DNA of 5,946 nt from JAAZBV01 sp964499695. GTDB taxonomy: Bacteria; Desulfobacterota; DSM-4660; Desulfatiglandales; HGW-15. Each line of letters starts with the position of its first letter. Position 1 is the first letter of the stretch. The position numbers and the translations under genes are program-made. Shown here one piece after another: positions 1-5,467 of the stretch. The stretch spans positions 1 to 5,946 of the forward strand of contig CAZCMD010000234.1 in the NCBI GenBank assembly GCA_964499695.1. Reading direction: 5' to 3'. The notes under the pieces were generated by a model that saw only the letters and a program-made list of their open reading frames with translations, made no database searches and was not told the DNA's origin.

Positions 1-1299
1 CTTGTGCACTCCATGAATCCGCAGCAGAAAAAGGAATTTGCCAGGGCAGATAGATTAGCCGCAGTAAATTTTATAATGGCTGCTGCCAGCACCAGCCTGA
101 AGCGGATCATATACCTGGGCGGGGTTGGAGGTGACAAGCCTGATTCAAGCCCCCACCTCAAAAGCAGGCTGGAGGTCTCTCAGATACTTGCCTCCGGGAC
201 AGTGCCCGTTACCTCGCTCTTTGCGGCAATTATCCTGGGTTCAGGTAGCGCCTCGTTTGAAATCCTCCGCTACCTGGTTGAGCGCCTGCCAATCATGATT
301 GTCCCTTCATCAATAATAGATACCCGTATCCAGCCGATCAGTATTAAAAATGTCATTGACTACCTGGCAGGGTGCCTTGAAAAAAAAGAGACTATAGGCC
401 GTTCATTTGATATCGGTGGGCCTGATGTGATTACATACAGAAGACTCCTTGAGATCTATGCTATTGAAAAGGGGGTCAGAAAGCCTTTTGTCATCACCCT
501 CCGCATGTTCGCAAACTCTGCTCTTGTGAACAGGATATTATTTCTTCTTGCAAGGTGTGTACTTCCTGTCCCTCCAAGTATCTCTTATCCCCTTTTGGCG
601 GGCGCCAGAAATGAGGCTGTCACAAGGGAAAACAGCATAAGGGAATTGATACCGCAGAGATTACTGCCATGCGATGAGGCCATTGGCTGGGCAATTAAAA
701 AGGATTCGCAACAGATTGTTAAAACAAGATGGACAGATGCCGGGATAATAAAGCCCCCTGAATGGGCCCACAGGGGTGATGCGCCTTATGCCGGAGGCAC
801 ACTTTTACAGAGCGGATTTCGGATATGGCTGAAGACTCTGCCCGAAGAGATATGGCCTGTGATAAGGAGAATGGGAGGAAACAACGGGTACTATTATGGG
901 GATATCCTGTGGAAGATAAGGGGGTGGATGGATACAATGGCGGGCGGCGCAGGTTTAAGGCGGGGCCGCAGGCACCCTGAATATCTGCAGGTTGGAGATG
1001 CACTTGATTTCTGGCGTGTGCTTGATGTGACACCCCCTGAAAGGCTGATACTGCTTGCAGAGATGAAGCTCCCCGGTGAGGCCATCCTTGATATCAGCAT
1101 TGTACAGCATGGTAATGCGTCCGAACTCCGCTTTGGTACAAGGTTCAGGCCAAAGGGATTATATGGCATCTTCTACTGGTATTCACTCCTCACGGCACAT
1201 GACCTTTTATTCCGGGGTATGTTAAAAGCCATTGCTGAAAAGGTTGGTTCCTCTGTATTGGAAGGCCCTGAAAAATTCAAGCCAGGGCCTATATGGTAG
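1..1299 (+). CDS. SDR-type NAD(P)-binding oxidoreductase with C-terminal DUF2867 domain, 5'-truncated by window edge
   Basis: The reading frame is open from base 1 and stops at TAG 1297-1299. The first visible residues, LVHSM, match the internal YYLVHSM-like segment of atypical SDR/NmrA-like proteins, so the GTG at base 4 is not a true start. Roughly 60-75 N-terminal residues, including the GxxGxxG dinucleotide motif, should lie upstream. The visible SDR half has YLGGVGG (112-132), HLKSRLEV, a GSGSASFE stretch and a QPI segment, all typical of this family. The DUF2867 half is recognised by GGNNGYYYGDILWKIRGW, GGAGLRRGRRHP and VGDALDFWRV (about 874-1020), then AEMKLPGEA. The complete protein would be about 490-500 aa, normal for this fusion. 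The substrate is unknown; the family is generally annotated only as an oxidoreductase or epimerase-like protein. Base composition is higher in GC than the operon downstream, and a possible terminator follows the stop, so it is probably a separate transcription unit. Confidence 0.87.
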   Translation, partial: LVHSMNPQQKKEFARADRLAAVNFIMAAASTSLKRIIYLGGVGGDKPDSSPHLKSRLEVSQILASGTVPVTSLFAAIILGSGSASFEILRYLVERLPIMIVPSSIIDTRIQPISIKNVIDYLAGCLEKKETIGRSFDIGGPDVITYRRLLEIYAIEKGVRKPFVITLRMFANSALVNRILFLLARCVLPVPPSISYPLLAGARNEAVTRENSIRELIPQRLLPCDEAIGWAIKKDSQQIVKTRWTDAGIIKPPEWAHRGDAPYAGGTLLQSGFRIWLKTLPEEIWPVIRRMGGNNGYYYGDILWKIRGWMDTMAGGAGLRRGRRHPEYLQVGDALDFWRVLDVTPPERLILLAEMKLPGEAILDISIVQHGNASELRFGTRFRPKGLYGIFYWYSLLTAHDLLFRGMLKAIAEKVGSSVLEGPEKFKPGPIW

Positions 1300-1321
1300 C
1301 CATCCTTCTATGTAAACTGCC

Positions 1322-1358
1322 ATGCCCGTGCAGACGGGCATCCATTTATCTGTTTTAT
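1322..1358 (+). terminator. Possible rho-independent terminator after the SDR/DUF2867 gene
   Basis: A perfect 8-bp stem, ATGCCCGT (1322-1329) with ACGGGCAT (1334-1341), encloses the loop GCAG and begins 23 bases after the SDR stop codon. A moderately T-rich stretch (CATTTATCTGTTTTAT) follows, but there is no uninterrupted T run, so the terminator is imperfect. The hairpin could instead be part of a dispersed palindromic repeat. Its position between two transcription units of different composition favours a terminator role. Confidence 0.45.
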
Positions 1359-1388
1359 ATTGCCTGAATCAGTTAACACTGTAGTGGC

Positions 1389-1436
1389 ACCTGCTTGCCG
1401 CGCCATAGCTTTAGCGACGGCGGGTGTGTCCGCCCG
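1389..1436. repeat. GC-rich palindromic, repeat-like intergenic element
   Basis: This stretch is much richer in GC than the DNA around it and has several short inverted pairs: GCCG (1397-1400) with CGGC (1418-1421), GCT/AGC around TT (1408-1415), and GGCGG (1419-1423) with CCGCC (1430-1434) around GTGTGT. The style resembles dispersed intergenic palindromes (REP- or MITE-like remnants) found in many environmental bacterial genomes. Only one copy is in the window, so repeat status is inferred from appearance alone. It encodes no plausible protein. Confidence 0.35.
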
Positions 1437-1459
1437 ACATTTAAAAATGTAAAATCAAC

Positions 1460-1488
1460 TTGACATCAGATCGGCCTCTATGTAAAGT
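1460..1488 (+). promoter_or_regulatory. Sigma70-type promoter of the regulator/ABC operon
   Basis: A perfect -35 box TTGACA (1460-1465) is followed by a 17-base spacer and TAAAGT (1483-1488), which matches four of six -10 consensus positions. Transcription would start near 1495, leaving a leader of roughly 40 bases before the regulator ATG. It is the only good promoter seen ahead of the operon, and no gap between the operon genes is large enough for an obvious second one. The -10 lies inside the dyad at 1481-1498, so the promoter is probably controlled by a bound repressor. Confidence 0.6.
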
Positions 1489-1498
1489 CAACCTTACA
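1481..1498. promoter_or_regulatory. Probable operator dyad overlapping the -10 box
   Basis: The 18-bp sequence TGTAAAGTCAACCTTACA is a near-perfect dyad: seven of nine symmetric pairs match, and the outer arms TGTAA/TTACA are exact. It covers the -10 element and the expected transcription start, 40 bases upstream of an XRE-type regulator gene. That position is typical of an autorepressor operator. Size and symmetry suit a dimeric helix-turn-helix protein. Binding by the adjacent regulator is inferred from position, not shown. Confidence 0.55.
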
Positions 1499-1523
1499 CG
1501 GCGGATTAAGCTTTTTGTCATAT

Positions 1524-1530
1524 AAGGGGA
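1524..1530 (+). promoter_or_regulatory. Ribosome binding site selecting the regulator start
   Basis: AAGGGGA ends 7 bases before ATG 1538. A nearer ATG at 1533 sits only 2 bases from this site and would give a five-codon peptide that ends at TAG, so the ATG at 1538 is chosen. Confidence 0.6.
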
Positions 1531-1537
1531 ATATGAA

Positions 1538-1759
1538 ATGGTTAACATAGGGTCTCAGTTTAACATCAGGAATAAAATTTATGAGTTAAGGACTGAAAAA
1601 AAGCTGACACAACAGGCCTTAGCCGATGCAGTTGGTGTTACAAGGGCCACAATAAACGCAATGGAGAAAGGGGCATACAACCCCTCTCTTGAGCTTGCGT
1701 TCAGACTTGCACGGTATTTTGAAGTGGATATTCATTCGATTTTTTTTGTGGAGGATTAA
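1538..1759 (+). CDS. Small XRE-family helix-turn-helix transcriptional regulator
   Basis: This 73-aa protein is essentially a single HTH_3/Cro-C1 domain. Residues 10-20 (IRNKIYELRTE) form the first helix, TQQALADAVGV (24-34) covers the second, and TRATINAMEKG (35-45) holds the recognition helix. It ends with the YNPSLELAFRLARYFEVDIHSIFF block characteristic of short YozG-like regulators. There is no effector or dimerisation domain beyond this, which is normal for the group. Regulators of this type are often encoded directly before a small DUF2178-type membrane protein, as seen here. It most likely acts as a DNA-binding dimer in the cytoplasm and controls its own operon through the dyad at 1481-1498. 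The stop is one base before the next ATG, so the two genes are translationally close. The signal that regulates it is unknown. Confidence 0.93.
   Translation: MVNIGSQFNIRNKIYELRTEKKLTQQALADAVGVTRATINAMEKGAYNPSLELAFRLARYFEVDIHSIFFVED
1750..1754 (+). promoter_or_regulatory. Ribosome binding site selecting the membrane protein start
   Basis: GGAGG lies inside the last codons of the regulator and ends 6 bases before ATG 1761. This fixes the membrane protein start at 1761. The in-frame ATG at 1689 lies within the regulator gene and would add 24 implausible residues. Confidence 0.8.
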
Positions 1760-1760
1760 G

Positions 1761-2354
1761 ATGAATTTATTCAAAAAGATAGTTATAGGCTTTGTGTTTT
1801 ATACTTTTCCTCTGACCTTAATAGGTTTTTTAATCATGGGACTCTGTGAAAACGGAATTATCCGATACATCGATGGTCTTGATTTAACTGTAGTGCCTGC
1901 GGTTATCTGGACACTTATTACATTTTTTTTAACTATCGCCATGTTCTTTTCCAAAGGGCTTAGAAATGATGTATTGTCAAAACTATCAGGAATGAAGGAA
2001 CGGGACGAACGCGAAGTCCAGATTGTTGGCAGGGCCTTGAAGTCCACATATTTATCTACAATGACGATTCTGCTTTTTCTTTTGATTATTTCTCTCTTTA
2101 ATATTCATATAGAAAAAAGATCTGTTGAGAAGGACGACCCAGGGAAACTTAACAATAGTATCAGTGTGGCATTTGATATAATTGACCACAACAATCTTAT
2201 TACCAAAAAGGAAGGTTATGATGAATATTTTGAGCTTAATGATTTACCAGTATCATCCTCAACTCTTATTATATTCCTGATCCTATGGCAGATATTCTCT
2301 TACCGGTATGTAACACGGAAAGCATTAAAGTTTTCTGAGAGTTCAGATTCTTAA
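1761..2354 (+). CDS. Four-helix membrane protein with DERE motif, DUF2178-like
   Basis: This protein has 197 residues. Four hydrophobic segments are visible at about 7-28, 44-63, 98-114 and 164-182, so it is an inner-membrane protein. Between helices 2 and 3 is a charged segment with GMKERDERE (77-85) followed by a helix-like stretch. A DERE-type motif just before a membrane helix is a hallmark of DUF2178-like proteins, which are commonly paired with small XRE regulators. The loop between helices 3 and 4 (about 115-163) is hydrophilic and longer than I expect for that family, so membership is likely but not certain. It starts one base after the regulator stop and is followed by the ABC ATPase gene. 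Possible roles are sensing a membrane signal for the regulator or acting as an accessory part of the transporter; neither can be decided from sequence. Confidence 0.8.
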   Translation: MNLFKKIVIGFVFYTFPLTLIGFLIMGLCENGIIRYIDGLDLTVVPAVIWTLITFFLTIAMFFSKGLRNDVLSKLSGMKERDEREVQIVGRALKSTYLSTMTILLFLLIISLFNIHIEKRSVEKDDPGKLNNSISVAFDIIDHNNLITKKEGYDEYFELNDLPVSSSTLIIFLILWQIFSYRYVTRKALKFSESSDS

Positions 2355-2375
2355 TAATTGAGAATGGTAGAAAAC

Positions 2376-3110
2376 ATGACACACGAACCTGCAATTGAAT
2401 GTTTGAACCTTACTAAAAAATACAAATCATTTACAGCGGTTGATAACCTTGACCTTATAGTCGAAAAAGGACAAATCTATGGATTTCTGGGGCCAAATGG
2501 AGCAGGGAAAACAACAACCATAAGGATGATTACAGGGCTCATTCATCCAACATCAGGGGTAGTAAAGATCTGTGGCTTTGACATACAAAAGAATTTTTAT
2601 GAGGCGATCAAAAAAATAGGTGTAATGCTGGAATCACCAGGGTTTTATCCATACCTGTCGGCATTTCAAAATTTAAAAATCCTTGCAGAATATTCAGGGC
2701 TTACAGATTTTTCAAGGCGAATAGATGAAGCGTTGAAGATTGTTGGTCTTACCGAACGCGCCAAAGACAAGGTTTCCACCTATTCCAGAGGCATGCTCCA
2801 GCGGCTCGGTATTGCACAGGCTTTATTATCTGACCCTGAGATATTAATCCTTGATGAACCGACCAACGGTCTAGACCCTGCCGGAATATTTAAAATAAGG
2901 TCTCTTATTACACAACTTTCTGTTTATGAGAATAAAACCATTTTTTTATCCAGTCACCTTTTAAGAGAAGTGGAAAGCATCTGCAATAAAGTTGTCATAA
3001 TTAACAATGGTAAAATTATCGGAGGCGGGCATATGGAAGAACTAATAAAAAATAACCCTGATGGCCTCGAACAATATTTTTTTAAGCTTACAAGAGAGGA
3101 AAATAAATGA
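2376..3110 (+). CDS. ABC transporter ATP-binding protein (BcrA/CcmA-type, ABC-2 exporter class)
   Basis: This 244-aa protein is a complete nucleotide-binding domain. Numbered from ATG 2376, it shows Walker A GPNGAGKTT (39-47), a variant Q-loop with Glu86 in MLESPGFYPYL, signature YSRGM (136-140), Walker B ILILDEP (156-162) with catalytic Glu161, D-loop GLDP (165-168) and the switch histidine His194 in LSSHL. Glutamate in place of the Q-loop glutamine is seen in BcrA-like and lantibiotic-immunity (LanF-type) ATPases. The protein would sit on the cytoplasmic side and power the permease encoded at 4659-5450. The start is uncertain: ATG 2364 (MVENMTHEP) and TTG 2358 are in frame, and none has a strong Shine-Dalgarno. 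I chose 2376 because family members usually begin only a few residues before the xIEVxNLTKxY strand. The stop overlaps the next start as ATGA, implying translational coupling. Confidence 0.93.
   Translation: MTHEPAIECLNLTKKYKSFTAVDNLDLIVEKGQIYGFLGPNGAGKTTTIRMITGLIHPTSGVVKICGFDIQKNFYEAIKKIGVMLESPGFYPYLSAFQNLKILAEYSGLTDFSRRIDEALKIVGLTERAKDKVSTYSRGMLQRLGIAQALLSDPEILILDEPTNGLDPAGIFKIRSLITQLSVYENKTIFLSSHLLREVESICNKVVIINNGKIIGGGHMEELIKNNPDGLEQYFFKLTREENK
3095..3100 (+). promoter_or_regulatory. Strong ribosome binding site for the propeller gene
   Basis: AGAGGA lies in the final codons of the ATPase gene and ends 6 bases before ATG 3107. Together with the ATGA stop/start overlap (3107-3110), it supports this start and coupled synthesis of ATPase and propeller. 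Confidence 0.75.
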
Positions 3111-4651
3111 AAGCACAGATTATGGCATTGATACTGGTTTTAATATCACCGGGGCTAGTATTAGCGGACAAAAACCAGGATTTTTTCAACCTCTATGATC
3201 TGGAAATAGAAGGTAAATTTAACTATCATCTTGTTGAAGATTTAAATAATGACAATAAACCGGACGTTATTATGGTTCATGAAACAAAAGAAAAAAAACG
3301 TATGATAAGCATCTTTCTTCAACAGGATGATGGCTTCCCCCAAAAAGCAGATCAAACATGGGAATTTGATAAAAGAGTAATTCTTTTTGATATCGGTGAT
3401 GTAAGTAAAGGTTCTAATAAAGATATAGTCTGTATCCTTAAGGACGGCATATACTACTACCCGCTTGAAAATGGCAAATTCAACCTGTCACTCCATAAAC
3501 TTCTGGACACTGATTCTATTTTTGTTGTTCCGAATAAAGACTCAATCAGCAGTTGGAATTTTGTGCTTGATTTGAATAACGATCAAATCGATGATTTGTT
3601 CATCCCCCTATTTGATGGTTATGGAATATTTTATAAAAGTGAAACAGGCAACTACGAATTTGTTTCAAAGATTATTGCGCCTGTAACAGGGGAAATATCA
3701 GGCTCAAGACAGGAGAATGGAATAGGTGATTCTGCTTTTGCCAGATATACAACCGCGACCTTTTTATTCAAGGATTATAATCAGGACAACCGGTCTGACA
3801 TCATAGCGTTAGATGAAGACCATCTTTATATATTTTTTCAGGGTGAAAGTGGCAGATTTTCAAATGAATCCGGGCAACATGAGATAGTCAGTATTATTGA
3901 AAATAAAAAGGGGCTCCAAATTTCGATAGGCGGTAAAAATAAGAATGAACAGGTAAAGATTAACAAAATAGCAGATATAAATAATGATGGGCTGCTCGAT
4001 ATAATCGCTCAAAAGATGGAGACACAAGCAAACCTGTTAGACCCAACATCACAGTTACAGATTTATCTGGGCAAAAAATCAGGCTCAAACACCGGGGCAA
4101 TATTTGATATAACACCTGACCAGATTATCGTATGTGAAGGATTGCAGATTGGCGCAGAATTAAAGGACCTTAACAGTGATAATTATATGGATATGATTGT
4201 CCCAAGCATTAAACTTGGGGTATTAAAGATAGTAAAGATGCTTCTAATGAGACGAGCTACCCTTGAAGTACTTATCTACAATTCCGATTCATCAGGCAAA
4301 TATTCTGTGACACCTGACTTTATAAGAGATCTTTCAATAGAGTTTTCATACAGTGGAGGAAGCACAATCCCGGTAAATGATTTTAATGATTATAATGGCG
4401 ATGGACAGATGGATATTTTGACATGCAAATCAAATAAAGAACTGGTTATTTACTTTGGCAGAAAGGAGGGCCTTTTTGCTGAAAAAAAACCTGATGTAGA
4501 ATATGAAATTAATTTACCTCAAGATGGCACTGCAATAAGTTCGGTATCATTGAATAACGATAAAAAGATGGATCTTATTATTGACTACAGTGATCATACA
4601 GTTGAGAAAGATGTAGAGAAGAGCCAACTGAAAATCCTCATAACAAAGTAA
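3107..4651 (+). CDS. Secreted FG-GAP/VCBS-repeat beta-propeller protein
   Basis: This 514-aa protein begins with a Sec signal peptide: MKAQ, a hydrophobic core, and VLA before Asp21 as a probable cleavage site. There is no lipobox cysteine and no later clear membrane anchor, so it should be soluble in the periplasm or exported further. The rest is built of repeats with DxNxDxxxD calcium-type loops starting near residues 45, 155, 223, 290, 354 and 428. Degenerate copies lie at 98 (DVSKGSNKD) and 481 (SLNNDKKMD). Spacing is 53-74 residues, and each loop is followed by a hydrophobic strand and an [FY]xxxxG-type turn (IFLQQDDG, IYLGKKSG, YFGRKEG). This predicts a seven- or eight-bladed propeller like integrin alpha or VCBS proteins. 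No catalytic domain is visible. Lying between ATPase and permease genes, it is probably the transporter's extracytoplasmic partner; this is inferred from position. The ligand is unknown. Confidence 0.88.
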   Translation: MKAQIMALILVLISPGLVLADKNQDFFNLYDLEIEGKFNYHLVEDLNNDNKPDVIMVHETKEKKRMISIFLQQDDGFPQKADQTWEFDKRVILFDIGDVSKGSNKDIVCILKDGIYYYPLENGKFNLSLHKLLDTDSIFVVPNKDSISSWNFVLDLNNDQIDDLFIPLFDGYGIFYKSETGNYEFVSKIIAPVTGEISGSRQENGIGDSAFARYTTATFLFKDYNQDNRSDIIALDEDHLYIFFQGESGRFSNESGQHEIVSIIENKKGLQISIGGKNKNEQVKINKIADINNDGLLDIIAQKMETQANLLDPTSQLQIYLGKKSGSNTGAIFDITPDQIIVCEGLQIGAELKDLNSDNYMDMIVPSIKLGVLKIVKMLLMRRATLEVLIYNSDSSGKYSVTPDFIRDLSIEFSYSGGSTIPVNDFNDYNGDGQMDILTCKSNKELVIYFGRKEGLFAEKKPDVEYEINLPQDGTAISSVSLNNDKKMDLIIDYSDHTVEKDVEKSQLKILITK

Positions 4652-4658
4652 AAGAGCC

Positions 4659-5450
4659 ATGAAAAAAACAATAATGATACTTAAGATCGAGTTATATAAA
4701 CTTTTGTGTCAACGATATTTTATAATACTGATATTCGGTTTTATTTTTTTTCTTGCAGGGTTGGGATGGATTCGGCTGAAGGTTGCAGGCTATACAGATA
4801 CTCAAATGAGCGGATTTCAGCTTGCTGCATTTATAGTATCAACAGGATCAAACTTATTGACATTAATTATGATTATTCTGTCAGTCTCTGCTTTAGCATC
4901 CGAACAGTCGCAGGGAAGCCTGGACCTCATTTGTACCCGCCCTGTACCGAGGAGCCGGTTAATATCCGGCAAGTTACTTTACCTGTTCAGCGTTGCCCTA
5001 ATGCTTTTGATTCTGTTATTCGGTTTCAGCTTATTGGTAGGAGCAGGGCTAGCAGGGCTGGAATCATTAGCAGAGGGTGAATATATAATCTATTCCTTTT
5101 CACAACTACTTAAGCGCTATGCAGCAGGCTTCTATTTTGCGGTTTTGCCCCTTTTTGCATGGTGTTCAATAGCCTTCTTTTTTTCAACGCTCATTAAAAG
5201 CCCTTTATGGGCTAATGCATCAAGCCTGATACTGTTTTTTGCTTTCTATCTTCTGCTCCCCTTTGATGAGATTGTTAATTTTACGCCAAACCAGTTTTTA
5301 AATGCCAGCATGGAGATGATGAGTAAAATAACCTATGGACTGCCAGCATTATGTGAACCCTTACATAGACTTTCTTTTTATTCCCTAATTTATGTTTTAA
5401 TTTTATCATTCCTTTCAATCCTGTTTTTCCGGAAAAAGGATATACTGTAA
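4659..5450 (+). CDS. ABC-2 family transporter permease
   Basis: This 263-aa protein has about six membrane helices, near residues 21-39, 55-78, 108-131, 157-178, 186-201 and 241-257. Between helices 2 and 3 is the ABC-2 family hallmark SEQSQGSLDLICTRPVPRSR (81-100) followed by LISGKLL, which in this family lies on the cytoplasmic side. The N terminus, KIELYKLLCQRYF, is the usual amphipathic start. Length and topology match a half-size permease that dimerises in the inner membrane with two copies of the ATPase encoded at 2376-3110. It begins 7 bases after the propeller stop. The only Shine-Dalgarno-like sequence, AAGAG (4652-4656), is close to the ATG, so the in-frame ATG at 4674 (MILKIELYKL) remains possible. 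The substrate cannot be deduced; relatives export peptides, drugs or lipids, or serve in NosDFY-type systems. Confidence 0.92.
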   Translation: MKKTIMILKIELYKLLCQRYFIILIFGFIFFLAGLGWIRLKVAGYTDTQMSGFQLAAFIVSTGSNLLTLIMIILSVSALASEQSQGSLDLICTRPVPRSRLISGKLLYLFSVALMLLILLFGFSLLVGAGLAGLESLAEGEYIIYSFSQLLKRYAAGFYFAVLPLFAWCSIAFFFSTLIKSPLWANASSLILFFAFYLLLPFDEIVNFTPNQFLNASMEMMSKITYGLPALCEPLHRLSFYSLIYVLILSFLSILFFRKKDIL

Positions 5451-5456
5451 CGCCAT

Positions 5457-5460
5457 GGAG
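5457..5460 (+). promoter_or_regulatory. Ribosome binding site of the TonB-like gene
   Basis: GGAG ends 7 bases before ATG 5468, an ideal distance. It partly overlaps another ATG (5455) whose frame closes after 52 codons, so that ATG contributes to the binding site and is not itself the start. Confidence 0.6.
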
Positions 5461-5467
5461 AAAAAAG

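Noticed and set aside
4..6. GTG as start codon of the SDR/DUF2867 gene
   Set aside because: The preceding codon is in frame and LVHSM is an internal family motif; the N-terminal Rossmann segment must lie upstream of the window.
719..1169. Two overlapping minus-strand open frames inside the SDR/DUF2867 gene
   Set aside because: They lie antisense to a strongly conserved coding region and their translations show no recognisable domain.
1521..1526. TATAAG as a -10 box for the regulator
   Set aside because: It overlaps the ribosome binding site and has no -35 at a proper distance; the TTGACA-17-TAAAGT pair is better placed.
1689..1760. Upstream in-frame ATG extending the DUF2178-like membrane protein
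   Set aside because: It lies inside the regulator gene, while GGAGG with 6-base spacing points to ATG 1761.
1799..2047. Minus-strand open frame inside the membrane protein gene
   Set aside because: It is a shadow of the coding strand; the product is low complexity and has no ribosome binding or family support.
4706..5080. Second plus-strand open frame inside the permease gene
   Set aside because: It overlaps the well-supported ABC-2 permease in another frame and resembles no protein family.
5424..5437. Perfect 14-bp palindrome TTTTTCCGGAAAAA near the permease end
   Set aside because: It is formed by the Phe-Phe-Arg-Lys-Lys codons at the permease C terminus and lacks a loop or T tail suited to a terminator.
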